From Neobacillus niacini (GTDB lineage: Bacteria > Bacillota > Bacilli > Bacillales > Cytobacillaceae): 64,000 nt of DNA. A program made the translations under genes and the position numbers. Location: NCBI RefSeq assembly GCF_000759675.1, contig NZ_BAWM01000004.1, positions 234,358 to 298,357 on the forward strand. The letters run 5' to 3'. This document shows positions 55,499 to 64,000 of the stretch, piece by piece. The notes under the pieces are model-generated. The model was not told where the DNA came from, made no database searches, and was given only the letters and a program-made list of their open reading frames with translations. Numbering within the stretch: the first letter of the stretch is position 1; each line of letters starts with the position of its first letter.

Positions 55499-55689
55499 CT
55501 GTTGATTGGAGCGGAAGGCACGAAGATCCTCGAAAATGCTATCGCATTTTCTTCGTGCGGTGCTTATCCTCTGAAGCTTATTCAATGTCCTGCGGGAGGA
55601 CGGGGCTGGGGAGACCCCACAGGCGCTTTAGCGCCGAGGAGGCGGTTAGTACCCGCGGAAAGCGAAGTGCCTGGAGAGGAAATCAACAG
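55499..55689. repeat. GC-rich dispersed repeat, family 2 (about 191 bp)
   Basis: Ends are imperfectly inverted: CTGTTGATT at 55499 and AATCAACAG at 55689. Inside lie hairpins such as GAAAATGC TATC GCATTTTC and blocks (GGAGCGGAAGGC, CTGCGGGAGGACGGGG, AAGCGAAGTGCCTGGAG) familiar from Bacillus intergenic repeats. GC is far above its flanks. Frames reading through it are spurious. Confidence 0.8.
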
Positions 55690-55810
55690 AACCTATTAAT
55701 AAGTATCCAAATCCGCAAAACATTACCACTTATTAAAAAAGAAAATTGAATCATAATACAAATACAGAGAGGAAATTCATCTCTGTATAGATATTAAGGA
55801 GTTGAAAATA

Positions 55811-56008
55811 ATGGCAAACAGCAGCAATAAATTATTAGTTCCAGGAATAGAGCAATACCTTGATCAGGTTAAATATGAAATTGCCCAAGAGTTTGGTGTT
55901 AATTTAGGATCTGATACAGTTTCCCGTGCCAATGGTTCTGTTGGCGGCGAAATTACTAAAAGGCTAGTAAAACAAGCTCAAGCACAAATTTCAGGTCAAC
56001 AACAATAA
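55811..56008 (+). CDS. sspD: Alpha/beta-type small acid-soluble spore protein
   Basis: 65 residues, ATG 55811 behind AAGGAG. Two conserved SASP segments: [15 protein letters not shown], holding the GPR protease site (E before IA), and [15 protein letters not shown]. It coats spore DNA in A-form and protects it from UV. The location next to rsgI-sigI resembles sspD of B. subtilis, which supports the symbol. A sigma-G promoter is expected but I cannot point to one. Confidence 0.9.
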   Translation: MANSSNKLLVPGIEQYLDQVKYEIAQEFGVNLGSDTVSRANGSVGGEITKRLVKQAQAQISGQQQ

Positions 56009-56026
56009 TTCAACTAAATAAACATG

Positions 56027-56061
56027 GAAAAAGTCCGGCATATTTGCCGGACTTATTTTTT
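56027..56061. terminator. Bidirectional terminator
   Basis: AAGTCCGGCA and TGCCGGACTT arms between the converging SASP and rsgI genes. Confidence 0.85.
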
Positions 56062-57144
56062 CTCATTTTTCTCTTGTTTGTTTGTATTTTGATTATTCGT
56101 ATTGTGTTTTTCTTGTATATTTGGTTTATTTTGATTATTTGTATTCTGTTTTTCTTGTTGATTATGTTTGTTATTTTCTCTTGGATTCACTTGATTTTGT
56201 TTATCATTGCCTTTATCATTACCATCTTTGTTTATTCCAGGAGAAGCCTGCTTCTCATTCGATTGCTCTTTTACAATTGGATCATTATTTTGGATATATT
56301 CACTTTGGTTTTCGTAGTCATTATTTGGATTATTGTTATTTTGTTCTTGTTTCTTTTGTTGACCCGGAGGCAACGTTGAAGTTGCAGAAGACTCTGATGG
56401 AGTATAATCTGTTTGTTTTATTTTCTCCACTTTTGGTGACTTAATTTTTTCTTTGGATTGCTTATTTTGTGCCGAGTTATTTTTATTTCTATGATAGACC
56501 CCGACTGGAACACCTGAATCCTGGGCTTTTTCTACTTCTGCTTCAGTGGCTGTATACATATTTACTTCTACAAGATTTTTATCAACCTTTTGTTTGATTT
56601 TATCGATATTTTCCTGTAGTTTTGTGGTCGCTTTCTCTTTAAGCTCGTTTGTTTTAACTGTTGAAATAACAACAGGCTCTTCATGTGTAATATGTCCATC
56701 ATCTTTTAACTCGGCTAATATAATGGAAGTTAATTCAGATGCGTCCATTTTCTTCCAATCATCCAATTGAGAAATAATTTTTTCTGCTTCTTTATTAAAT
56801 CCCTTTAATTCAACTACTTGCATGTTTTTATTTAGTCCCATTTCAATACTAGTGCTAGCATCTATGGACATGTAAGCATAAGCCTTATTACTTTGGTACA
56901 CTGGAATAATAGATCCAAAACTTATTACCAGCACAGCCACGGACATCCAAACCGTCTTTAAAGTAAAAAAGTTTTTAAACGAATTTGTCTTTTTGCTATT
57001 TAGATAATCAGTGATAGGCAAAAAATCTATTTCTTCACCTATAGAATAAAGTCTATCCATTTTGCGGGCACGCAAGAATTCTCCGTCTGAAGTTAATAAT
57101 GTCAAATAAGGATCCTCAACTTCCATTACAATTCCCTTTCTCAT
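56053..57144 (-). CDS. rsgI: Anti-sigma-I factor RsgI
   Basis: 363 residues. N-terminal RsgI domain (MRKGIVMEVEDPYLTLLTSD) binds SigI, then one membrane helix (about 65-85), a periplasmic-side region with EMGLNKNMQVVELKGFN, and a long Asn/Gln/Lys-rich low-complexity tail. The tail replaces the carbohydrate-binding modules of clostridial RsgIs. It overlaps sigI by four bases (ATGA). Confidence 0.93.
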   Translation of the reverse strand: MRKGIVMEVEDPYLTLLTSDGEFLRARKMDRLYSIGEEIDFLPITDYLNSKKTNSFKNFFTLKTVWMSVAVLVISFGSIIPVYQSNKAYAYMSIDASTSIEMGLNKNMQVVELKGFNKEAEKIISQLDDWKKMDASELTSIILAELKDDGHITHEEPVVISTVKTNELKEKATTKLQENIDKIKQKVDKNLVEVNMYTATEAEVEKAQDSGVPVGVYHRNKNNSAQNKQSKEKIKSPKVEKIKQTDYTPSESSATSTLPPGQQKKQEQNNNNPNNDYENQSEYIQNNDPIVKEQSNEKQASPGINKDGNDKGNDKQNQVNPRENNKHNQQEKQNTNNQNKPNIQEKHNTNNQNTNKQEKNEKK

Positions 57145-57887
57145 GTCTCTAGCATCCCCTTTAAATAATCGTTTAGATAAACATAATCATTTGATAATAT
57201 AAGTGCAATCGCAATAATATATTTCCGGTTCCGCTCAATCGTCTTTCTGCTGACATTCACCATTTTTTCTAGTTGTTTTATTGGAAGACGCTTCTTTTCA
57301 AATAATGAGTTCCTTAATTCTTCATTTTCAACTAATAGCTTTGCGACTAAGATGGCATTGGTCCTCGCATCGGCATGCTTTGGTGAATTTTCAACTAAAT
57401 CGCTAAAGCTTAAATCAAATGATGTTAATAATGTTTGAAATTGAATAATTTCTTCTTTCCTAATTTCTTCGTCGGACTTTTTCTTATACTCCTCGAGTGA
57501 TAACTCGTCTACGATTACCATACCTGCAGACTCTTCCTCGAGTGATGAATATGTTAAGTCGATACTAACATGCTGGTTTTTCGTTTGCTTCCGAATATAA
57601 TCAATTACCCTTCTTTTGATGATAACTTCGGAAAAACTAAGCAGGGAACTTCCCCTCTCAGGTGAATATTTTTCAATTGCCTCATTAAATGCAATAAGAC
57701 CAATACTAAATTCATCGTCGGATTCGTAAATATATCGTTTGCATACGGAAGACACGTTTTTTGCAATAAATGGTTTATAAGCCTCTATAATTTCATTTAG
57801 TAATGTCCGATCCCCTTGTTGAATTAATAGAACCGACTCTTCTAAAGTACGTTTTTTATTTTTGGTTAAAAACAATAAACCTAGCAT
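57141..57887 (-). CDS. sigI: RNA polymerase sigma factor SigI
   Basis: 248 residues. Region 2 is seen in GLIAFNEAIEKYSPERGSSLLSFSEVIIKRRVIDYIRK; a C-terminal helix-turn-helix (KQLEKMVNVSRKTIERNRKY) is typical of SigI. It responds to heat and wall stress. GAGGTG ribosome site. A -10-like TATAAT lies upstream (near 57912 on the minus strand) with no good -35. A GTGCCCCC block near 58000 recalls sigma-I promoters. Confidence 0.93.
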   Translation of the reverse strand: MLGLLFLTKNKKRTLEESVLLIQQGDRTLLNEIIEAYKPFIAKNVSSVCKRYIYESDDEFSIGLIAFNEAIEKYSPERGSSLLSFSEVIIKRRVIDYIRKQTKNQHVSIDLTYSSLEEESAGMVIVDELSLEEYKKKSDEEIRKEEIIQFQTLLTSFDLSFSDLVENSPKHADARTNAILVAKLLVENEELRNSLFEKKRLPIKQLEKMVNVSRKTIERNRKYIIAIALILSNDYVYLNDYLKGMLET

Positions 57888-58025
57888 TGTCTCACCTCTC
57901 TATGAAACCCATTATACCATAGGGATGGTAGATTGGATTTTGTAGGTTCTGACAAGATTTCTTCCACTAAAGATTTACGTATATTCAACAGCCTTTTATG
58001 GGGGCACAAAAAAATTTCTCAACAA

Positions 58026-58058
58026 AAAAGCTACAAATCAGTGTCTGATTTGTAGCTA
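58026..58058 (-). terminator. Terminator of the small membrane protein gene
   Basis: AGCTACAAATCA GTGTC TGATTTGTAGCT, followed by TTTTTT on the minus strand. Confidence 0.88.
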
Positions 58059-58514
58059 ATTACGAGATTTTAACAACCATTTTATTAAAAAACCAACGAG
58101 TAATCCCGGAATGACAAATGACATGGGTAGAAAAACAGGACCTGGGTGGACCTTAAAAATAGTGACCTTTGGTGAAATCATTAATCCAACTGTGACAAAA
58201 TATGCAGAAAAAACAAATGGCAAATAAGAATACTTTTCCTCAGCCGGCATTGCATAACGATATCCATCCCACATAGAAAACATATAAACACATGGATAAA
58301 ACAATAGCCATTGATAATTAATTACTTTTTCAGCTTTTTCAATATCGCCTAAGAAACTGAACATGATTGCACTGTTAAAATGACTGTTCACATTCATAAT
58401 AAATTCTAGGGTTACAAACAAAAGGCCTTTTATGTACTGACCACTTAAAAGCTGACTGAATCCTGGAAACGCTATACTCCATAATACCGCTTCTAATTTA
58501 CTTAACTTTTTCAT
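58056..58514 (-). CDS. Multi-spanning membrane protein, unknown function
   Basis: 152 residues, about four membrane helices. The N-terminus (LEAVLWSIAFPGFSQLLSGQYIKGLLFVTLEFIMN) resembles TM2/YitR-like small membrane proteins with a GxxQ-GQY turn. Start ATG 58514 with a GGGATAGAG site. It does not belong to an obvious operon. Family not recognised with certainty. Confidence 0.72.
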   Translation of the reverse strand: MKKLSKLEAVLWSIAFPGFSQLLSGQYIKGLLFVTLEFIMNVNSHFNSAIMFSFLGDIEKAEKVINYQWLLFYPCVYMFSMWDGYRYAMPAEEKYSYLPFVFSAYFVTVGLMISPKVTIFKVHPGPVFLPMSFVIPGLLVGFLIKWLLKSRN

Positions 58515-58624
58515 ATCTCTATCCCGCTTCTACTGTAAGTTACTTCCAAATTAGTTTTACCAGTAACCCACCGAATAAACGAGGTATAGAATAATTATTT
58601 TTGAATAGAATCACTGTGTTAAAT

Positions 58625-59722
58625 TCATAAAATGGGTATTTGATAGTTTGGATTATCCTTTTGTTTTAAGTAAAATGATGTCATTGGCTTTAGACCATCC
58701 TTAAAATCTGGACACTCAATTCCCGAACCTTCTAAATCATTAACAGATTGAGTACAATCAAAATGCCCCATCCATGTGAAATAATCAAGTGCCTCTTTTT
58801 CAACTCCCAGAAACTTCCTCATCGGCTTTATGGAAAGAAACAATTTGCCAACTGATAAGGGGAGGGTCCCCTTAGGCTTCTTGTTTATCAATTCCTCCAT
58901 CAAAAAGGTGTAAATTTCAGAAGCGCGGTAAGGACGTGGATCTGTTAAATGATATGTCTTACCTTCACCTTTCTCTAAAAAGCTGAGATAAGTAGTTGCC
59001 TGAATGATATAGTCAATTGGTACCAAATTAACATAAGCCTCTCCTTTTCCCAATCTCGGGAGCAGTGGGAGGAATTTTAATCTCTCCAAAAAATTCATCA
59101 TAAAATATGGACCATCAAATTTTATCGTTTCACCTGTTTGTGAATGACCTTTGACGATCCCAGGGCGAATAATCGTAATCGGGACATCTTCTTTTAGCTT
59201 TGCAACCAATGCTTCAGCTTCATATTTTGTTTCCTCATAATGATTTTTAAAGCTGGCTGGACGAATAAGCTCTGTCTCGTATAGGGTTCCTTCACGTGTT
59301 CCCACAATATATGCTGTACTAAAATATACATAACGCTTTAATTGAGTCAGCCCTTTAACCCACCTATTCACATTATCTGTGCCTTTAACATTAATTCTAA
59401 AAGCAATATCCCTTGGTACTGCCAAATCATAAATCGCTGCAAGATGAAAAACATGGGTTACTTTTCCATTTAGAAATTCAAGGTTATCGTCTGAGATCAT
59501 GAGTGATGGTTGGGTGATATCACCTTCTATAAGGATAAATACCTCATCCTTCAGACCCAGTTCTGTCATAATAGTTTGACGTTCCTTCCTAGCTTTATCC
59601 ATCATACCTTGAAGAACCAGTACGTAAATAATTCCTTGTAATTCATTCTTTTTCAAAACTTCCCGAATTAATTGGTTGCATATAAAACCCGGAAATCCCG
59701 TGAAAAAATAACCATATCCCAT
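58625..59722 (-). CDS. NAD-dependent epimerase/fatty acyl reductase-like SDR
   Basis: 365 residues. Second of two adjacent ATGs (59722) is six bases from GGGAGG. Cofactor motif FTGFPGFICNQLIREVL, catalytic YEETKYEAE, and substrate motif HVFHLAAIYDLAVP. It is of the extended SDR/NAD_binding_4 (male-sterility) group that includes fatty acyl-CoA reductases. The usual GxxGFxG is kept as TGFPGF. Substrate unknown; it may act on an acyl or sugar chain. Confidence 0.82.
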   Translation of the reverse strand: MGYGYFFTGFPGFICNQLIREVLKKNELQGIIYVLVLQGMMDKARKERQTIMTELGLKDEVFILIEGDITQPSLMISDDNLEFLNGKVTHVFHLAAIYDLAVPRDIAFRINVKGTDNVNRWVKGLTQLKRYVYFSTAYIVGTREGTLYETELIRPASFKNHYEETKYEAEALVAKLKEDVPITIIRPGIVKGHSQTGETIKFDGPYFMMNFLERLKFLPLLPRLGKGEAYVNLVPIDYIIQATTYLSFLEKGEGKTYHLTDPRPYRASEIYTFLMEELINKKPKGTLPLSVGKLFLSIKPMRKFLGVEKEALDYFTWMGHFDCTQSVNDLEGSGIECPDFKDGLKPMTSFYLKQKDNPNYQIPIL

Positions 59723-59826
59723 CATACCCCTCCCAAATAATGCTAAGTACACATTTGTACTAATTGTATGTCGTTCCAAAAATAATAGTCAAGTAATAAA
59801 TCTGAATTTTCTGTATTTTAATCTTA

Positions 59827-59852
59827 AAAAAATGACGGGAATTATCCCGTCA
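59827..59852 (-). terminator. Terminator of prfC
   Basis: ATGACGGGA and TCCCGTCAT arms, then TTTTTTT on the minus strand, just past the prfC stop. Confidence 0.87.
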
Positions 59853-59856
59853 TACC

Positions 59857-61437
59857 TTACTCGTCCTGATCCATAGGGTTATAAAGCTTCACACTTGGAT
59901 TTTTTTCTTGGAACCAACGAAGTGCAAATTCATTTTCAAATAAAAAGACATAATGATTAAAACGATCTTTTACAAGCAGACTTCTAGAACTCGAAAGATT
60001 TTCATCCACAACATCTCCTTCAATCCATCTTCCTATTTTAGATCCCATACGTTCCATTATTACTTCAGCATTATATTCATTTCTCATCCGATGTTCAAAA
60101 ACCTCGAATTGTAACTGTCCCACAGCACCTAACAAATAATCATCTGTTTTCACTGTTTTGTAGAGCTGGATTGCTCCTTCTTGGACAAGCTGTTGGATCC
60201 CCTTATAAAATGATTTTTGTTTCATTACATTCTTAGCAGATACCCTGACAAAAAGCTCAGGTGTAAATTGCGGAAGTCTTTCAAATTGAAAATTATCTTT
60301 TCCTGACGTAATTGTATCACCAATTTGGTAAGTGCCCGTATCGTAAAGACCAATTATGTCCCCGCTTACAGCCTCATCAACCGTATTTCTTTCCTCAGCC
60401 ATAAAAGAAGTGGATTGAGAAAGCTTAATTTGCTTGCCTAAACGAGGGATATTAACAGTCATTCCCCGTTCAAATTTTCCTGAACAGATCCGAACAAAAG
60501 CAATTCGGTCACGATGAGCTGGATTCATGTTTGCTTGAATTTTAAAGACAAATCCTGAAAATTGCTCTGTAAGTGGATTAATTTCTCCATTGGAAGAATT
60601 ACGAGCCTTAGGCGGTGGAGCAAATTGCAGATAGGTCTCTAGAAATGTTTGAACCCCAAACGTTGTTAAAGCACTGCCGAAGAAAACCGGAGTAATTTTT
60701 CCATCAGCTACTTTTTCAGCAGAGAAATCATTACCAGCTTCGTTTAACAGCATAATCTCTTCAAGTGTCTGATCATACAGTCCAGAAACCTTTAGAGGAT
60801 GTTCACCTTCTATTTCTCCATCGTCATTTAATGGAATGAAACGATCTTCTTCATTTACTCTGAATTGTTCAATTCGATTGTAATATCGGTCATATATTCC
60901 TAGAAACTCTTTTCCCATCCCAATTGGCCAGTTCATTGGATATGACTCAATTCCCAGTACCTCCTCAAGTTCAGCAAGGAGCTCTAATGGCGCTTTCCCT
61001 TGACGGTCTAGCTTATTAATAAAAGTAAAGATGGGAATTCCTCGCATACGGCACACTTTGAAAAGCTTTAATGTTTGTTCCTCAATCCCTTTAGCCGAGT
61101 CGATGATCATTACGGCACTATCTACGGCCATTAAGGTACGATAGGTATCTTCACTAAAGTCCTGGTGTCCAGGAGTATCCAAAATGTTGACACGAAAATC
61201 ATTATAGTCAAATTGCATAACGCTGGATGTAACAGAGATTCCCCGTTGTTTTTCAATTTCCATCCAGTCGCTCGTCGCAAACTTACCTGTTTTTTTTGCT
61301 TTTACTGTTCCCGCGTCGCGAATTGCTCCACCAAATAATAATAATTTCTCTGTAAGCGTTGTTTTCCCGGCATCCGGGTGAGAGATAATCGCAAAGGTCC
61401 TGCGCGATAATACTTCTTCTTTAAAATTGTTACCCAT
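59857..61437 (-). CDS. prfC: Peptide chain release factor 3
   Basis: 526 residues from ATG 61437 (GAGAGGA upstream). GTPase motifs: [29 protein letters not shown] and NKLDR; then the RF3-specific domain ([27 protein letters not shown]). It recycles RF1 and RF2 after termination. B. subtilis is not known to have RF3, so its presence tells lineages apart. Confidence 0.94.
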   Translation of the reverse strand: MGNNFKEEVLSRRTFAIISHPDAGKTTLTEKLLLFGGAIRDAGTVKAKKTGKFATSDWMEIEKQRGISVTSSVMQFDYNDFRVNILDTPGHQDFSEDTYRTLMAVDSAVMIIDSAKGIEEQTLKLFKVCRMRGIPIFTFINKLDRQGKAPLELLAELEEVLGIESYPMNWPIGMGKEFLGIYDRYYNRIEQFRVNEEDRFIPLNDDGEIEGEHPLKVSGLYDQTLEEIMLLNEAGNDFSAEKVADGKITPVFFGSALTTFGVQTFLETYLQFAPPPKARNSSNGEINPLTEQFSGFVFKIQANMNPAHRDRIAFVRICSGKFERGMTVNIPRLGKQIKLSQSTSFMAEERNTVDEAVSGDIIGLYDTGTYQIGDTITSGKDNFQFERLPQFTPELFVRVSAKNVMKQKSFYKGIQQLVQEGAIQLYKTVKTDDYLLGAVGQLQFEVFEHRMRNEYNAEVIMERMGSKIGRWIEGDVVDENLSSSRSLLVKDRFNHYVFLFENEFALRWFQEKNPSVKLYNPMDQDE

Positions 61438-61675
61438 TTCTAATTCCTCTCTTTTTACACACATAAATTTTTACCGATAACTTCTATCTTATAGGTCAGA
61501 AGTAAACTTTGCAATCCTTCAATTTTTCTTTTAGACACTAATTAATGATATTATAATTTAAGTAACCGGTGACAAACAAATCCCATTTGGAAATTGATTT
61601 CCACCCATTCCCACCTCCCCTAATGATTATTTCATTTTATAATAGAATGAGACTCTTTAAGGGAGATGGTAAAAA

Positions 61676-63415
61676 GTGAATCAAAGCAAAAAGCTAGTAT
61701 CAAAGATTTTTCCGCTGATAACAGCGTTACTATTAATAATTGCAGGAATCTTTTGGGTTATGAAAACAACAAATGAAAAAATTGAAATTCCCTTTTCGTC
61801 TGTTGAAGAAACCATTCAAAACCAAAATGGGAAAACAGTAGTACTGACAGAGCACTCTGACGGCAGCATTCTTCTAGAAATAGGCAGCCTCAAATACGAA
61901 TCACATGTTCCACCGAATAGTCAAATGATCGACAGACTTGTTGAGAAGTATAATATTCATTATTCCTTTTCTAATAGCAGCCGCTTTGGAAAGTGGATTA
62001 TGGCCGTTGTATTACTAGCCCTTGTTGGAACAGCATTAGTACTTCAAAAAACAAAAGGTGGTTTTGGGCTTTCAAACTCGATGAAGAATAGTGTTTCTCA
62101 GGCACGCGCTCTTCCTACCATTAGTTTAGAAGATGTTGGCGGGATTGGTGTTGAAATGAAGGAAGAAATCCTCCAGACACTTTCAACACTTAAAGAACCA
62201 GAAAGAGCCATTAAAATGGGGATTAAGCCCCCAAAAGGGATCCTACTATATGGACCGCCAGGCACAGGAAAAACGTTATTAGCTCAAGCGATCGCCCGTG
62301 AATTAAATGCAGCTTTCTATTCTGCCAGCGGATCTGCTTTTAATGAGTTATTCGTAGGTGTTGGCGCAAGCAGGGTCCGCTCTTTATTTCAGACTGCAAG
62401 AAAACAAGGTCCTGCTGTAATTTTCATTGATGAAGTAGACGCCTTAGCCGGCAGAAGAAAAGCCCATGGTGGCGAAGAAGCAGAAAAAACATTAACTGAA
62501 CTCCTCGTCCAGCTTGATGGGGGGCATTCAAATGATGGAATATTGTTTATTGCCGCAACGAACAGAAAAGATATGCTAGATGAAGCCTTCCTAAGACCAG
62601 GAAGGATCGACTTCACTTTCCAAGTCCCGCTTCCTGATACAAAAGGAAGACGAGAAATCATTGATATTCATATAAAAGGTAAAGCTCTTAGTGATGATGT
62701 ACTTGCCTCTTTAGATGGATTAGCTGAAAGTACGTCAGGCTTTTCTGGAGCCGAGCTGCAGTCGCTATTTGAAACCGCAAGCAGACGTGCAGTCCGAAAC
62801 GGGCAGGATGTATTAACAAAAGATGATCTTGATTATGCACTTGATCGAACGATATTAGGAAGTACTTCTCGTTCTTTACAGGATCTCGACACGAAGCGCC
62901 GTGTGGCTATTCATGAAGCAGGGCATGCAATTGTTGCCTCATTAACGAAGCCAGGTTCTGTAAGAAAGGCAACCATTATCCCACGCGGTGAAGCACTCGG
63001 ATATGTGGCACCTATTCCTAAAGAGCTGCATTTATCAACAACAAGCGATTTGCTTGATCGTGTCGCAATGGTATTAGCTGGCGGTGTTGCAGAAAGAATG
63101 CTGCTTGGTGAACATAGCATAGGCGTCAGTGGAGACGTTCAGCAAGCTAAGCAAATTATTGAACAAATGGTAGATACCGGTATGCTTCAAGGCGGTTTTA
63201 CCCTAACTTTTAACAAACAGGACAAAGAAGCAAAGATGCAAGAATTGTTTGAAAAAGGATTAGAAAAAGCAGAGAATCTAATTAAAAGTCATCACCACCA
63301 GTATCAGCAATTAGTCGATAGCTTATTAAAGAAAGAAACACTTGAAGGCCTTGAGGTCGAAGAAATCGTCTGGGGGAAAACTCAGGAGATGACAGATGAA
63401 TTTGTGTTTGCATAA
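61676..63415 (+). CDS. Short FtsH-like AAA membrane protease
   Basis: 579 residues (classical Bacillus FtsH about 640). Two N-terminal helices flank an external loop. AAA domain: GPPGTGKT, FVGVGASRVR pore loop, VIFIDEVDA, ATNRKDMLDEAFLRPGRID. M41 protease: HEAGH with a third-ligand aspartate in GVSGDVQQAKQ. All key residues are kept, so it should be active. GTG start after GGGAGATGG. Probably a second FtsH paralogue rather than the housekeeping ftsH, which is usually beside hpt. Confidence 0.88.
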   Translation: MNQSKKLVSKIFPLITALLLIIAGIFWVMKTTNEKIEIPFSSVEETIQNQNGKTVVLTEHSDGSILLEIGSLKYESHVPPNSQMIDRLVEKYNIHYSFSNSSRFGKWIMAVVLLALVGTALVLQKTKGGFGLSNSMKNSVSQARALPTISLEDVGGIGVEMKEEILQTLSTLKEPERAIKMGIKPPKGILLYGPPGTGKTLLAQAIARELNAAFYSASGSAFNELFVGVGASRVRSLFQTARKQGPAVIFIDEVDALAGRRKAHGGEEAEKTLTELLVQLDGGHSNDGILFIAATNRKDMLDEAFLRPGRIDFTFQVPLPDTKGRREIIDIHIKGKALSDDVLASLDGLAESTSGFSGAELQSLFETASRRAVRNGQDVLTKDDLDYALDRTILGSTSRSLQDLDTKRRVAIHEAGHAIVASLTKPGSVRKATIIPRGEALGYVAPIPKELHLSTTSDLLDRVAMVLAGGVAERMLLGEHSIGVSGDVQQAKQIIEQMVDTGMLQGGFTLTFNKQDKEAKMQELFEKGLEKAENLIKSHHHQYQQLVDSLLKKETLEGLEVEEIVWGKTQEMTDEFVFA

Positions 63416-63420
63416 ACTAA

Positions 63421-63452
63421 TACCAGGTGTAAGATAGCACCTGGTATTTTTT
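63421..63452 (+). terminator. Terminator of the FtsH-like gene
   Basis: TACCAGGTG and CACCTGGTA arms followed by TTTTTTT. Confidence 0.88.
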
Positions 63453-63527
63453 TGGACTAATTTAAATGAAATGAATCTTTTGAGGTAAACTAACTTTATG
63501 TATTCCACCCAAAGGAAGTGTATGGAA

Positions 63528-63923
63528 ATGATTGATACTAAAATAGATTTTGAAGCAAAAAAACATAATGAAAGTGCTCTAGGGTACCTCGATAATCCCA
63601 AAAAGACCGAAGGCTTATTGAAGAAGGCAATCGTCAAGGCGAGAAACAACAAAGGAACTTTAGGAGATGCCTGGGAAAAGCTGCAATTATTTTTTGATTT
63701 AGTCCAAGCCTATTCAAAAGGCGAATATCGAAATGTTGCACCGACTACAATCTTAACCATCATAGGGGCAATCCTATATTTCGTTTCTCCATTAGACGTA
63801 GTCCCCGATTTTCTTGTAGGGTTAGGAATACTTGATGACGCCGCCGTTATTAGCTTTGCTCTAAAAAAATTATCAGCCGAAATTGACGAATTTAAGACTT
63901 GGAAAAAAACAGCAAAAGAGTAG
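63528..63923 (+). CDS. DUF1232 (YkvA-like) membrane-associated protein
   Basis: 131 residues from ATG 63528 (AAAGGAAG nine bases upstream; other ATGs nearby). The motif FVSPLDVVPDFLVGLGILDD is the DUF1232 hallmark: two short hydrophobic helices around DxxPD. Function unknown. In B. subtilis ykvA is near spo0E. The stop codon lies at the edge of the intron-like DNA, so the last residues may have been altered by insertion. Confidence 0.8.
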   Translation: MIDTKIDFEAKKHNESALGYLDNPKKTEGLLKKAIVKARNNKGTLGDAWEKLQLFFDLVQAYSKGEYRNVAPTTILTIIGAILYFVSPLDVVPDFLVGLGILDDAAVISFALKKLSAEIDEFKTWKKTAKE

Positions 63924-64000
63924 GCGCATGAAAAATTCATGCGCCTCTCACAGTTCCGTACGTGCGGGTCATCGCATACGGCTCCTCCACGTTTATCCCC
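63923..64000 (-). mobile_element. 3' end of a group II intron (class C-like), continuing past the window
   Basis: On the minus strand, GAGCCGTATGCG..CGCACGTACGGAAC (63984-63953) has the sequence and fold of group II intron domain V (AGC triad, short loop). A hairpin GGCGCATGAA TTT TTCATGCGCC at 63945-63923 follows as domain VI or as the terminator stem that class C introns target, then CTACTC and T-rich DNA. The maturase would lie to the right of base 64000. Confidence 0.6.

Noticed and set aside
55333..55749. Plus-strand frames of 138 and 65 codons
   Set aside because: They read through the GC-rich repeat and the wrong frame of the DUF3905-like gene.
56082..56444. Hydrophobic plus-strand frames
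   Set aside because: They are the complement of the Asn/Gln-rich tail of RsgI, which reads as Leu/Ile/Phe/Val-rich.
1..64000. CRISPR array, tRNA or rRNA genes, prophage
   Set aside because: I found no spaced direct repeats, no cloverleaf-type sequence and no phage genes; a tRNA/CRISPR scan was not run.

Overview
The window looks like chromosomal DNA from a low-GC, endospore-forming member of the Bacillaceae (Bacillus/Neobacillus-like; genus level is inference). Evidence: strong GGAGG ribosome sites with many TTG/GTG starts, Rho-independent terminators after most units, an alpha/beta SASP gene, a Spo0E-type phosphatase, sigI-rsgI, the N-acetyl diaminopimelate pathway, a CtsR-controlled clpE, and gene order matching, with gaps, the B. 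subtilis patA-ykuV and sigI-mtn-spo0E-clpE-ptsHI regions as I remember them.

Layout. 1-2567: two ABC exporter halves, the first cut by the window edge. 2717-11765: a leftward block ykuV, ykuU, dapL, dapH, ccpC, an MFS pump, ykuL, ykuJ, two small envelope genes and ykuI. 11923-21904: C39-like protease, ykuE, ykyB, patA, ykwC, a lipoprotein, an SDR, ptsI-ptsH and ykvS. 22063-28541: CPBP protease, ykvI, clpE, oligopeptidase F, and a MarR regulator resembling MhqR. 28560-42030: an accessory stretch lying between the MarR gene and spo0E. It holds GC-rich repeats, a kinase-fold phosphotransferase, a fosmidomycin-type pump, an FNR-box-controlled hemerythrin gene, a tryptophan-catabolism cluster (tnaA, ridA, AroP-like permease, pdxK), fixABCX and a frameshifted ZIP transporter. 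42045-47928: spo0E-like gene and methionine salvage (mtnWXBD behind a SAM-I riboswitch, mtnE, mtnU). 47968-52619: PAS histidine kinase and a two-gene 2-oxoacid:ferredoxin oxidoreductase. 52926-63923: radical SAM protein, small spore-type genes, sspD-like gene, rsgI-sigI, a fatty-acyl-reductase-like SDR, prfC, a short FtsH paralogue and a DUF1232 gene. The right edge carries what looks like the 3' end of a group II intron on the minus strand.

How parts may work together (inference). Tryptophanase releases indole, ammonia and 2-aminoacrylate/pyruvate. RidA removes 2-aminoacrylate, PdxK supplies PLP, and the permease brings in tryptophan. The oxidoreductase can turn pyruvate into acetyl-CoA and reduced ferredoxin, and FixABCX couples NADH to low-potential ferredoxin and quinone. 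Both the hemerythrin and the oxidoreductase promoters carry FNR-type boxes at exactly the same distance from the -10 box, and tnaA and fixA have cre-like sites. Together this suggests a low-oxygen, carbon-limited metabolic module added to an ordinary Bacillus backbone.

I see no tRNA or rRNA genes, CRISPR array, prophage or intact transposase.
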